NCBI RefSeq assembly: GCF_017313785.1
Contig: NZ_JAFLNL010000005.1
Span: forward strand, 62,001-126,000
DNA: 64,000 bases
Source: Flagellimonas aurea
GTDB lineage: Bacteria > Bacteroidota > Bacteroidia > Flavobacteriales > Flavobacteriaceae
Direction of reading: 5' to 3'
In this document: in pieces, positions 35,855-44,371 of the stretch
Position numbering within the stretch: the first letter of the stretch is position 1
Layout of the letters: the number at the start of each line of letters is the position of its first letter
Notes under the pieces: model-generated
Seen by the model: only the letters and a program-made list of their open reading frames with translations
Database searches by the model: none
What the model was told of the DNA's origin: nothing
Made by a program: the position numbers and the translations under genes

Positions 35855-38173
35855 TTATTTGTCTCCTTTGATATTTTCCTTGAATTTATCAAAGTCAGAC
35901 TTCTCGTCTTTCTTGGGCCAAGCGTTGTTGGTAGTGTCGATATCCGCAGTTTCCAATTTTGGATCAACTACAATTCCCACCAATTCCTTTTGGGTGGCCA
36001 TTACTCGTTTTACCTCGGCATCGTTCTTTCTCCAGATTTCTGGTGGATACGTGATGTTCTCGGTAGTTCCATCTGCGTAGGTATACTCTACGATCAATGG
36101 CATTGGTATTCCTCCTGGCTTATCAAAAGTGATCTCGTAAAAATACTTTGGCTCCTTGACTTGGGCTCTTTCGGCTTCGGTCATGTTGTCCATCATAAAT
36201 TCCTTAAGGTTGTTGGAAGTCTCGGTCGGGGATTTTCCTTTTAGCTCCGGAGCAAAGTCCTCGCTATCTTCCTCTGCCAAATATACCAATGGTGGTAGGT
36301 CGGCTTCGGTAAGGTTTCTATCGGCCATATATTTTTCCATTTCCTTGGTAGGCTTGTTGGACACATAGTATTTTTTAACACCGGACACCCCGATATCTAC
36401 ATAATCGGTAGTGTAGAACCAGCTTCTCCAGAACCAATCCAAATCCACTGCGGAAGCATCTTCCATAGTACGGAAGAAATCCTCTGGGGTCGGATGCTTG
36501 AACATCCAACGTTGAGCATAGGTTTGGAAGGCATGGTCGAACAATTCCTCTCCCATTACGGTTTCCCTTAAGATATTAAGTGCCGTTGCCGGTTTACCGT
36601 ATGCGTTTGGACCCAATTGATACACATTTTCCGGGTTGGACATGATAGGGGAAATATAACTTTGGTCTCCAGCCATATAAGGCACAATATCCGCTGCTTT
36701 TCCTCTTCGTGATGGGTATTCGCTGTTGGGGGCTATCACTTCAGGATAGTTTTTACCGAATTCCTGTTCTGCCAAATATTGGGCAAAGGTGTTGATTCCT
36801 TCATCCATCCATCCCCATTGGCGCTCATCGGAGTTAACTATCATAGGAAAGTAATTATGGCCGACCTCGTGGATGATCACACTGATCATTCCATATTTTA
36901 CCCTGTCGGAATACGTACCATCCTCATTCGGACGTCCGTAATTCCAGCAAATCATCGGATATTCCATTCCCTGGTTCTTTGCATGGACGGAAATGGCTTT
37001 GTGGTATGGATAATCGAACGTGTGCTTTGAATAAGTCTTCAAGGTCTGCACCACTGCTTTGGTGGACAGTTCCTCCCAAAGTGGGTTTCCTTCTTTTGGG
37101 TAAAGGGACACTGCCATTACATCTTTGTTACCGATTTTAACGGCCTGCATATCCCAAACAAATTTTCTGGACGATGCAAATGCGTAATCCCTAACATTGG
37201 TTGCTTTAAACTTCCATGTCTTGGTGTCGGTAGAAAAACCTTTCTCTGCAGCTTCCGCCTCTTCTTGGGTTACGATGATCACAGGCTTATCATACGATTT
37301 TTTGGCCTGCTTGTAACGCTTTAGCATTTCTTTGGAGAACACTTCATCTCTGTTTTGAAGCTCTCCCGTTGCATCCAATACGTGGTCTGCAGGTACGGTA
37401 ATGCTAACATCGTAATTACCGAATGGCAAAGCGAACTCTCCGCTTCCCCAGAACTGGTGGTTCTGCCATCCCTCTACATCATTGTAAACGGCCATTCTTG
37501 GGAAGAACTGTGCGATTACGTAAGCACGGTTCCCGTCTTTTGGAAAATACTCGTAGCCAGAACGTGCCCTATCCACAGTATGGTCTGGAATATTGTACCA
37601 CCATTTGATGGAGAATGAAACTTTCTCCCCGCTTTTTAACGGTTCGGGGATGTTGATTCTCATCATGGTCTGGTTGATGGTGTACGACAACGGCTTTCCA
37701 CTGGCATCGGTAACGGATTGTATATTGAAACCACCATCGAACGGCTCACTTATATAGGTTTGGGCAAAGTTGTCCGCCGTATAGGCGATATTTACACCAT
37801 TGCCGTCCCGCAAAGGAGACTTAGAATCTTTGGCCCGCACGTTTTGATCTAATTGCACCCAAAGAAACTCCAGATCGTCCGGCGAATTGTTATGGTACGT
37901 AATGGTCTCTTCCCCACTGATCTTCGCGTTCTTGTCATCCAACTGGATGTCCATTACGTAATCCGCCTGCTGTTGGTAATAATCAGGGCCTGGGGCACCT
38001 GAGGCCGAACGGTAGGTGTTGGGAGTGGAAAACTCCTCGTACAATTGTTTGAATCTACTTTGGTTGTAATGACCGGGCTCCCGCTTTTCTTTCACGTCCC
38101 CTTCTTCTTGTGCCATAACCACGGCCCCAAAAAGGAACAAGACAGAAGCTAAGCAATACTTGAATCTGTTCAT
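35855..38173 (-). CDS. Exported M1 family metallopeptidase
   Basis: The 772-residue product has a signal peptide (MNRFKYCLASVLFLFGAVVM). The zinc site HEVGH at residues 435-439 is followed after 18 residues by the third ligand Glu in WMDEGIN, the HExxHx18E gluzincin pattern. The preceding QGMEYP takes the place of the GxMEN substrate motif of aminopeptidases. It would trim peptides in the periplasm or at the surface. The DUF6702 gene and two carboxypeptidase-regulatory-domain genes lie upstream on the same strand, and a strong terminator follows. Confidence 0.9.
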   Translation of the reverse strand: MNRFKYCLASVLFLFGAVVMAQEEGDVKEKREPGHYNQSRFKQLYEEFSTPNTYRSASGAPGPDYYQQQADYVMDIQLDDKNAKISGEETITYHNNSPDDLEFLWVQLDQNVRAKDSKSPLRDGNGVNIAYTADNFAQTYISEPFDGGFNIQSVTDASGKPLSYTINQTMMRINIPEPLKSGEKVSFSIKWWYNIPDHTVDRARSGYEYFPKDGNRAYVIAQFFPRMAVYNDVEGWQNHQFWGSGEFALPFGNYDVSITVPADHVLDATGELQNRDEVFSKEMLKRYKQAKKSYDKPVIIVTQEEAEAAEKGFSTDTKTWKFKATNVRDYAFASSRKFVWDMQAVKIGNKDVMAVSLYPKEGNPLWEELSTKAVVQTLKTYSKHTFDYPYHKAISVHAKNQGMEYPMICWNYGRPNEDGTYSDRVKYGMISVIIHEVGHNYFPMIVNSDERQWGWMDEGINTFAQYLAEQEFGKNYPEVIAPNSEYPSRRGKAADIVPYMAGDQSYISPIMSNPENVYQLGPNAYGKPATALNILRETVMGEELFDHAFQTYAQRWMFKHPTPEDFFRTMEDASAVDLDWFWRSWFYTTDYVDIGVSGVKKYYVSNKPTKEMEKYMADRNLTEADLPPLVYLAEEDSEDFAPELKGKSPTETSNNLKEFMMDNMTEAERAQVKEPKYFYEITFDKPGGIPMPLIVEYTYADGTTENITYPPEIWRKNDAEVKRVMATQKELVGIVVDPKLETADIDTTNNAWPKKDEKSDFDKFKENIKGDK

Positions 38174-38233
38174 TTTTTATCTGATTTTATAACGGTGAAA
38201 AATAACATATTTTAACCAATTGTTAAGAATACA

Positions 38234-38752
38234 TCATAAGTTTAACATTCCTTTGTTGTTCTGACGGATCAGCATAAAACTTTTTTTGTTTCCGTTCCAC
38301 TTGACATGTACTATATTCTGCTGATCATCGAACAAATCCATGAGCACTTCGTTCTGTATGGTCATGCTTTTTGTTTCCGATAGCTTTACATTGGGGATTT
38401 CCAGATAACAGATCACCATATCGTTATCGTAGCGTTTTCCCAAAAAATTATATTGAACGGGCTTCCCGTCAAGTTCTATCGCAAATTTTGTTCTAAAATA
38501 TTTTTCGATGTACTCGTCCGCCAACTTGGATTCCTTTGGCGTGGCCAATTTCGCCTCAATGTCATACCGTTCCTTCAGCAACTTATCGAGGTCGTCTATA
38601 AAGACCCTACTGGTAACCTGGAACGCGCTATCATCTTTGGAATAGGCGATATTGGTAACACTTACATAATATTTATGGGCGGATGAAAAGGATAGCAACA
38701 ACAACATTACCAAAGGTAAAAATGCCATCCTTCCTTTTTTTAGTGTCATCAT
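38234..38752 (-). CDS. DUF6702 family exported protein
   Basis: The 172-residue product has a signal peptide (MAFLPLVMLLLLSFSSA) and a mature part beginning HKYYVSVTNIAYSKDDSAFQVTSRVFIDDLDKLL, the hallmark of DUF6702. The fold looks beta-rich, ending in VHVKWNGNKKSFML. No function is known. It lies 60 bases upstream of the M1 peptidase gene, an arrangement I recall from other Flavobacteriia, so it may act with the peptidase. Confidence 0.8.
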   Translation of the reverse strand: MMTLKKGRMAFLPLVMLLLLSFSSAHKYYVSVTNIAYSKDDSAFQVTSRVFIDDLDKLLKERYDIEAKLATPKESKLADEYIEKYFRTKFAIELDGKPVQYNFLGKRYDNDMVICYLEIPNVKLSETKSMTIQNEVLMDLFDDQQNIVHVKWNGNKKSFMLIRQNNKGMLNL

Positions 38753-38828
38753 GTGGTATTGGGCTTTAATTGCACAGCAATGTTACAGTTTTAGAAATCT
38801 TTCTGCAATTTACCTGCCAAACTTTTAT

Positions 38829-38866
38829 CAGACATCAGACATCAGACATCAGACATCAAACATCTA
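38829..38866. repeat. Heptanucleotide tandem repeat (AGACATC, about five copies)
   Basis: Four exact and one imperfect copy of AGACATC stand in the 120-base gap between the 269-residue protein gene and the DUF6702 gene. Both genes are on the minus strand, so the repeat lies in the possible leader of DUF6702. Confidence 0.85.
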
Positions 38867-38872
38867 AAAAAA

Positions 38873-39682
38873 TCAATCCAAATTATTGCTCTCCCGGTAT
38901 GCCCTGCTCTTTTGAATCATAATATCCAAGATTTGTAGTTTATCTCCCAGCTCCACGGCTGTTTGAAAAGCTTCGTCCACCTCGCAGAAATACATAAAGT
39001 CTTCTATTTTATCCATGGGAATCTTAAGAGTGGACACAAAAAGCGAGTCGGCATAAAACCCTTGCACTTGCTGTGTTTGGGCATAGGTTTTATCCACCTT
39101 TACCCTATTCTTGAGCATTTTGGTACGCCCTGTTATCGCATTGATGATGGGATTGAGGCTCATACCACCACCTGCACCTCCCAAACCACCGCCAGCGGTC
39201 ATGCTCATGGATGACGCTTCCTGCAATTTACGCTCACTCTGGGTAGGAATACGCCTGTGGGCATTGGGCAGGTTCAACGCCTCGGCGCTTACATCCTTTT
39301 CCAAAGTTACACGGTCTATGTCCTTGGTGAGATCACCCGTCAGGTTGTACGGGGTTACCACCACCTCCTTGAGCTCGTTCACAAACTCCTGCATGGGCAC
39401 CTCAACAAAGTTGGAGCGGTACAATGCTTCGGTAACGGGAAGGGATTTTCTTAAAAAATGTACAGCGGAAAACAACAAGGTATCGTTTACCCTTACCCGT
39501 ATGGAAAAATTGCCCTCCAGATCGGTGATCACCGCATCGGCAGTAGTCACATTTTGAACTACAACACCCACAACATCTTTGTCGGCACTGATAACTTTCC
39601 CCTGCAATATTTTAGTCTCGCCTTCTTGGGCAAAAGCCCATTGGGCGGCAAAAATCAACAAGGCAAGTAAGCACTTTTTCAT
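38873..39682 (-). CDS. Exported carboxypeptidase-regulatory-like domain protein (second of tandem pair)
   Basis: The 269-residue product has a signal peptide (MKKCLLALLIFAAQWAFA), then a CarboxypepD_reg-like beta-sandwich (LQGKVISADKDVVGVVVQNVTT then NFSIRVRVNDTLLFSAVHF) as at the start of TonB-dependent receptors, but no receptor barrel. The C-terminal half has a Gly-rich loop and a helical part. It overlaps the upstream paralogue by 4 bases. Role unknown; possibly envelope assembly together with the M1 peptidase. Confidence 0.78.
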   Translation of the reverse strand: MKKCLLALLIFAAQWAFAQEGETKILQGKVISADKDVVGVVVQNVTTADAVITDLEGNFSIRVRVNDTLLFSAVHFLRKSLPVTEALYRSNFVEVPMQEFVNELKEVVVTPYNLTGDLTKDIDRVTLEKDVSAEALNLPNAHRRIPTQSERKLQEASSMSMTAGGGLGGAGGGMSLNPIINAITGRTKMLKNRVKVDKTYAQTQQVQGFYADSLFVSTLKIPMDKIEDFMYFCEVDEAFQTAVELGDKLQILDIMIQKSRAYRESNNLD

Positions 39683-40419
39683 TCCTCGCTCAAAGTTTCC
39701 CTAAATTCCTTGCTTTGGGTCACCAAAAAATCGATCAACTGAAATTCGTTTTCTTTTTTGAGCAGGGTCTGGGAAGGTATTTTGTCATCACAATACAACA
39801 GAAATGCATCTATCTTGTCCTGTGGCAACCTTAGATCCACCACAAAGAACTCATCATCATACACATGTCTGAGCACTTCGCTCACTTTAAGCGGGATTCG
39901 CTCCTGTCCATTGGCATCTTGAGACTTAAATAAAGCCTTGAAAATGTTCACAAAGTTGAGTCCATCCTTCATACCACGTGTAATCTGGGAATTGGCAATG
40001 TTCTCCACCTCAGTGCTACGATCTATTTCGTAATCGAACTGTTTAAAATCCTCGTTTTTTACCTCAAGAAAGCGTTCTTGGTTTTCCGGGCTTACCACTA
40101 CTTCGTCCAGCTCCTGTACTTTTTCATCCACCTCTACCACCAAACGGTTGTTGGCCAATATTTCCGGTGTGATCTTCACCACCTCCAACTGGTAATTGAT
40201 CGCGGTAAAGACCAATTGGTCGCCTTCCATCACCTCGATCATAAACTCACCATTGTCGTTGGTTATGGTAGCTTGGCCACTAGTGGAGTTGATAACGTTC
40301 TCGTTGGGGACATTGGAGCTCCTGTAAAGCACCTTTCCCCGCAACATTTGACGGGAGTCCTGCGCCATGCAATAGCCGGACAACAGTAATGAGAACACGA
40401 TCAAGTATATATTTTTCAT
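39679..40419 (-). CDS. Exported carboxypeptidase-regulatory-like domain protein (first of tandem pair)
   Basis: The start is placed at MKNIYLIVFSLLLSGYCMAQ, a signal peptide; the longest frame begins 39 codons earlier in non-coding-looking sequence. The 246-residue product has the same domain as its neighbour (MLRGKVLYRSSNVPNENV then EFMIEVMEGDQLVFTAINY) and a similar C-terminal half, so the two arose by duplication. It leads the minus-strand operon that ends with the M1 peptidase. A 7-bp inverted repeat (40455-40482) lies in its possible leader. Confidence 0.78.
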   Translation of the reverse strand: MKNIYLIVFSLLLSGYCMAQDSRQMLRGKVLYRSSNVPNENVINSTSGQATITNDNGEFMIEVMEGDQLVFTAINYQLEVVKITPEILANNRLVVEVDEKVQELDEVVVSPENQERFLEVKNEDFKQFDYEIDRSTEVENIANSQITRGMKDGLNFVNIFKALFKSQDANGQERIPLKVSEVLRHVYDDEFFVVDLRLPQDKIDAFLLYCDDKIPSQTLLKKENEFQLIDFLVTQSKEFRETLSEE

Positions 40420-40508
40420 TGGAATGTATTTAGTATCAGTTAAAGAAAGTCCATGAACGGCATAAAAAAAATTAAGCCGTTCTAAACTTTTGTTAATTCT
40501 GTGCCCAA

Positions 40509-40516
40509 CAAATATA
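40509..40516 (-). promoter_or_regulatory. Candidate -7 box TATATTTG for the tandem-pair operon
   Basis: A TAnnTTTG match on the minus strand lies 90 bases before the ATG at 40419, leaving room for a leader that contains the GAACGGC/GCCGTTC hairpin. Confidence 0.35.
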
Positions 40517-40600
40517 CCAAAGGTGGTTCCATTCACCTGTGAATTTCGTGTTTGGACGGTATTTATTAAAGATATTAAAACATAAGTATAGTTTTGTTTT

Positions 40601-40608
40601 TACGTTTG
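40601..40608 (+). promoter_or_regulatory. Candidate -7 box TACGTTTG for the repeat-protein gene
   Basis: A TAnnTTTG match ends 25 bases before the GTG start; a second match (TAGTTTTG, 40589-40596) lies just upstream. Confidence 0.4.
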
Positions 40609-40633
40609 GAAAATCCTCAAATAAACAAACACT

Positions 40634-43123
40634 GTGAAAACTGCACTAATCTACACCATCATAGGCCTATTGGCGATCAACTCGTTGACCGCACAGGTAA
40701 AAATCGGTGATAACCCCCAGAACTTGAACCCGGCCTCGTTACTGGAGTTGGAGAGTACCTCGCGTGCCTTGGTGATCTCCCGAGTAACCGATGCCCAAAT
40801 GAGCGCCATAAGCCCGTTGCGCGGTGCCTTGGTGTACAACACGGACCAAAACTGCCTGCACTACTACGATGGCACGGCATGGATCAATATCTGTGAGGCG
40901 CTGGATGATTCGTTTACCGTAAGCACCCGCGACGATTATATGAGCCAGCTATACTCCAATACCTTGGACAGCACCGTTGTAATCACCACTACGGACAATG
41001 GGGATGGCAGCACCAATTACAACTTTGAGGTTGGAGAAATCACAGGAAGTAACATACAAAACTTTTCAATTGAAGGCAGGGATATAGCCAACGGTACTAT
41101 TCGCGGAGAAAAAATCGCAATCAGTTCCGTAGACCCTTTGCGGATTTTTTCTGATGGCGATGACCTAACGAGACAAATTATCTTATGGAACGGAAACGCA
41201 GGGGCCGAAGGCGAATGGCAACTTATCTTAGAATCTGATCTACAGATTTCTGAAGCCGATGGCGTTATAGGTAATGAGGTGGTGGATGTCACCGATGGAA
41301 CCTTGACACGTTCTGGAAATGGAGATGCCGGTGACCCATATACGCTTGGGGTTTCTCCACTTGGAATCACGGAAAACGAACTTGCCAATAATGCGGTTAC
41401 TTCAAATAAAATATTGAACAGCACGATTCTTGAAGAGGATATCGCGAATGATGCTGTTACCCTCGACAAAATAGCCAACGGAACAACTTCCGGACAGCTC
41501 ATGCGATGGAACGGGACCGACTGGGTTCTTGTTGACGAAACATTACTAAACATCACAGAAACAGATGGTATTGTAGGGAACGAAGTAACCGACGCAACAT
41601 TAAATGGATCCCTTACACTGAACGGAACCGGAACACAGGCAGACCCTTTGACTTTGGACGTGCTTGACGGGGGAATAGATACCGATGAACTTGCGGACGG
41701 AGCGGTCACTACAAACAAAATACTAGATGCAAATGTTACTCGTGCAAAATTTGAGGATGGTACAACCACAGGACAGCTTATGCAATGGGACGGAACCGAC
41801 TGGGTCCTTATTGATGAATCGGCATTGAACATCACAGAAACGGATGGTATTATAGGGAACGAAGTAACCGACGCAACATTAAACGGGTCCCTTGCACTGA
41901 ACGGAACTGGAACACAGGCAGACCCTTTGACTTTGGACGTGCTTGACGGGGGAATAGATACCGACGAACTTGCGGACGGAGCGGTCTCTACAAATAAAAT
42001 ACTCGATGCAAACGTTACTCGTGCAAAACTTGAGGACGGAACAACCAACGGACAGCTCATGCAATGGGATGGAACCGACTGGGTACTCGTCGATGAAACA
42101 TCCCTGAATATCACAGAAACAGATGGTATTGTAGGGAACGAAGTAACCGACGCAACATTAAATGGATCCCTTGCACTGAACGGAACCGGAACACAGGCAG
42201 ACCCTTTGACTTTGGACGTGCTTGACGGGGGAATAGATACCGATGAACTTGCGGACGGAGCGGTCACTACAAACAAAATACTAGATGCAAATGTTACTCG
42301 TGCAAAATTTGAGGATGGTACAACCACAGGACAGCTTATGCAATGGGACGGAACCGACTGGGTCCTTATTGATGAATCGGCATTGAACATCACAGAAACG
42401 GATGGTATTATAGGGAACGAAGTAACCGACGCAACATTAAACGGGTCCCTTGCACTGAACGGAACTGGAACACAGGCAGACCCTTTGACTTTGGACGTGC
42501 TTGACGGGGGAATAGATACCGACGAACTTGCGGACGGAGCGGTCACTACAAATAAAATACTCGATGCAAACGTTACTCGTGCAAAACTTGAGGACGGAAC
42601 AACCAACGGACAGCTCATGCAATGGGACGGAACGAACTGGATTCTAATAGATACACCTACTGTTTCCGAAGGAGATGGAATTACTGTTACTCCCTCCGGA
42701 CAAGATTTTAATGTCGCTGTTACAAATCCCGTGGTAGCTCTCGGCAGAGTAAATAATAACGCAACAATTGTGAATGCATCTGGAGTCGCACTGCCAGCAG
42801 CAGGTTCGGGTGTAACAAGAACCAGTACTGGTAATTATTCTGTACAATTTGCTACTCCTAGACCTGCGGGTGATGTAAATTATATTGTTCAACTAACTGT
42901 TTTAAACCAACCACAGCCAGGAACAACGATAGAAGTATCAAACCCAACAGTTAACGGGTTTGATGTAACTATCTATGCCCCTTTTCCAATGGCAGATTTC
43001 TATGAAACACAAGACCCAACGACCCCAACAACCGTAGACCCTCACACACACTCAGTTGTGGTTGACAATATACTTTATTCCCCTGTAGATTCTAGTTGGT
43101 ATTTTACAGTAACAAACTTATAA
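40634..43123 (+). CDS. Secreted fibre-like protein with four 93-residue tandem repeats (GTG start)
   Basis: The 829-residue product begins at GTG with a signal peptide (MKTALIYTIIGLLAINSLTA). Residues 22-95 hold a head with LEL and VYNTDQNCLHYYDGTAW, often seen in flavobacterial surface proteins. Residues 306 to about 677 are four nearly identical 93-residue repeats, each with NGSLxLNGTGTQADPLTLDV, a DELADGAV helix and a closing GQLMQWDGTDWVL; a divergent unit precedes them. The C-terminal domain has a PHTHSV histidine segment. Similar repeats occur in phage tail fibres, so a trimeric fibre is a reasonable inference. A T9SS cargo gene follows after 4 bases. Confidence 0.8.
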   Translation: MKTALIYTIIGLLAINSLTAQVKIGDNPQNLNPASLLELESTSRALVISRVTDAQMSAISPLRGALVYNTDQNCLHYYDGTAWINICEALDDSFTVSTRDDYMSQLYSNTLDSTVVITTTDNGDGSTNYNFEVGEITGSNIQNFSIEGRDIANGTIRGEKIAISSVDPLRIFSDGDDLTRQIILWNGNAGAEGEWQLILESDLQISEADGVIGNEVVDVTDGTLTRSGNGDAGDPYTLGVSPLGITENELANNAVTSNKILNSTILEEDIANDAVTLDKIANGTTSGQLMRWNGTDWVLVDETLLNITETDGIVGNEVTDATLNGSLTLNGTGTQADPLTLDVLDGGIDTDELADGAVTTNKILDANVTRAKFEDGTTTGQLMQWDGTDWVLIDESALNITETDGIIGNEVTDATLNGSLALNGTGTQADPLTLDVLDGGIDTDELADGAVSTNKILDANVTRAKLEDGTTNGQLMQWDGTDWVLVDETSLNITETDGIVGNEVTDATLNGSLALNGTGTQADPLTLDVLDGGIDTDELADGAVTTNKILDANVTRAKFEDGTTTGQLMQWDGTDWVLIDESALNITETDGIIGNEVTDATLNGSLALNGTGTQADPLTLDVLDGGIDTDELADGAVTTNKILDANVTRAKLEDGTTNGQLMQWDGTNWILIDTPTVSEGDGITVTPSGQDFNVAVTNPVVALGRVNNNATIVNASGVALPAAGSGVTRTSTGNYSVQFATPRPAGDVNYIVQLTVLNQPQPGTTIEVSNPTVNGFDVTIYAPFPMADFYETQDPTTPTTVDPHTHSVVVDNILYSPVDSSWYFTVTNL
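41549..42664 (+). repeat. Four 279-bp in-frame tandem repeats in A-B-A-B order
   Basis: Units start at 41549, 41828, 42107 and 42386. Units 1 and 3 differ at only about two bases, and units 2 and 4 at about one until the last 40 bases. A units read KFEDGTTTG and B units KLEDGTTNG. The array therefore grew by duplication of a 558-bp pair. The end of unit 4 diverges. Confidence 0.93.
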
Positions 43124-43127
43124 TTCT

Positions 43128-44294
43128 TTGAAACCCTTCCTCCACATAGCATTTTTGTTATCGGTAAGTGTTGCCTTGGCCCAAGAGGGGCTGTACAATA
43201 GTGGCAACTTTACCGTGCACAACAATGCCCAAGTGGGCCTGCACACCAATTTGATCAACGATGCCAACTTTGACCAAACCACCGGGCTGGTCGGTTTTTA
43301 CGGCAACCGCCCCATTATGGTCACAGGGAGCATACCCCCCACTTTTTGGGACACGGAGATCTTGATGGACAACAATGTGTTTTTGGACATCCCGCTTATG
43401 GTCCGGAACAACGTTAATTTTATACTGGGTGATTTTTTAACGCCCACCAACACGCCAACGGTCAACCTAAATTTTATGGAAGACGGCTTTTTTGGCGGGG
43501 AGAGCAACGCTTCCAAAGTCGTCGGCTTTGCCGAGGTGAACAACCGCAACGTGTTCTCCTTTCCGGTAGGCGATGCAGAGCAGCTCCGTCCGTTGACGTT
43601 CAATGCCCAGGGCAGTGTACCACGGGCCATTTGTGCCTATTTTTTTGAAAACCCTTCCGCCCCCACTTCCCTTTCACAAACTTTTAATGTAGAAGAAAAA
43701 GTGAACAACATTGGTACGGTGACCGATAGGGAATTCTGGATACTACAGGGCAATGTGCCCGTTCAGGTCACCATTTCGTGGAACACCCGTAGCAGCCTGA
43801 TCACCATTCCGAACGCCACGGTGGAATCCATAATCGTAGTGGGCTGGAACAAATCGTCCAACCAATGGGTGGTTATCGGGAACACCGCTTATAGTGGCGA
43901 TATCACCAATGGTTTTGTAACCTCGGAGACCTTTGTGCCCAACGATTATGCGGCCATTACCTTTGGTACGGTTCCGCTTCCGACAGATACTTTTGCCGTG
44001 AACAACCCCACGTTGGGGAATTATTTTTTGAGCCCGAATGGTGACGGCATCAACGACTTTTTGGTCATTGACGGTATGGAGGAATCCCCGAACAACAGTT
44101 TGCGCATCTTTAACCGCTACGGACAAAAGGTTTTTGAAAGAATCAACTATACCAACGAGTTCAGGGGCGTGGCCAACACGGGCAGCATGGTTCCCAACCA
44201 AGCGACCGGACTGCCGGAAGGTGTTTATTTTTATCTGGTGACCTTGGACGACCTTGGACTGGAATATAATGGCTTCCTATTTTTGGACAAGTAA
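43128..44294 (+). CDS. T9SS cargo protein with gliding-motility-associated C-terminal domain (TTG start)
   Basis: The 388-residue product starts at TTG, since a signal peptide (MKPFLHIAFLLSVSVALAQ) follows directly and the upstream gene ends 4 bases earlier. The last 90 residues form a type B sorting domain: FLSPNGDGINDFLVIDG, LRIFNRYGQKVFE and LPEGVYFYLVTLDDLGLEYNGFLFL. Type IX secretion should place it outside the cell. The middle part is a beta-rich region with no recognised domain. It is probably made and exported together with the upstream repeat protein. Confidence 0.88.
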   Translation: MKPFLHIAFLLSVSVALAQEGLYNSGNFTVHNNAQVGLHTNLINDANFDQTTGLVGFYGNRPIMVTGSIPPTFWDTEILMDNNVFLDIPLMVRNNVNFILGDFLTPTNTPTVNLNFMEDGFFGGESNASKVVGFAEVNNRNVFSFPVGDAEQLRPLTFNAQGSVPRAICAYFFENPSAPTSLSQTFNVEEKVNNIGTVTDREFWILQGNVPVQVTISWNTRSSLITIPNATVESIIVVGWNKSSNQWVVIGNTAYSGDITNGFVTSETFVPNDYAAITFGTVPLPTDTFAVNNPTLGNYFLSPNGDGINDFLVIDGMEESPNNSLRIFNRYGQKVFERINYTNEFRGVANTGSMVPNQATGLPEGVYFYLVTLDDLGLEYNGFLFLDK

Positions 44295-44371
44295 AAAATC
44301 AGTCTTTCCCTCCAGAATTTTTCAAAAGCAGGAATTAAAAATACTTCTTAACTTGGGGCAAAATTTGTTTC

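Noticed and set aside
41017..42618. A 533-codon open frame on the minus strand
   Set aside because: It lies wholly opposite the repeat-protein gene and repeats the same 93-residue pattern in antisense. Its Ser/Val/Pro-rich product has no start context or family resemblance; it is an effect of the repetitive codons of the real gene.
41549..42664. CRISPR-like array
   Set aside because: The repeats are 279 bp, in frame, contiguous and without unique spacers; they are coding tandem repeats. The heptamer at 38829-38866 also has no spacers.
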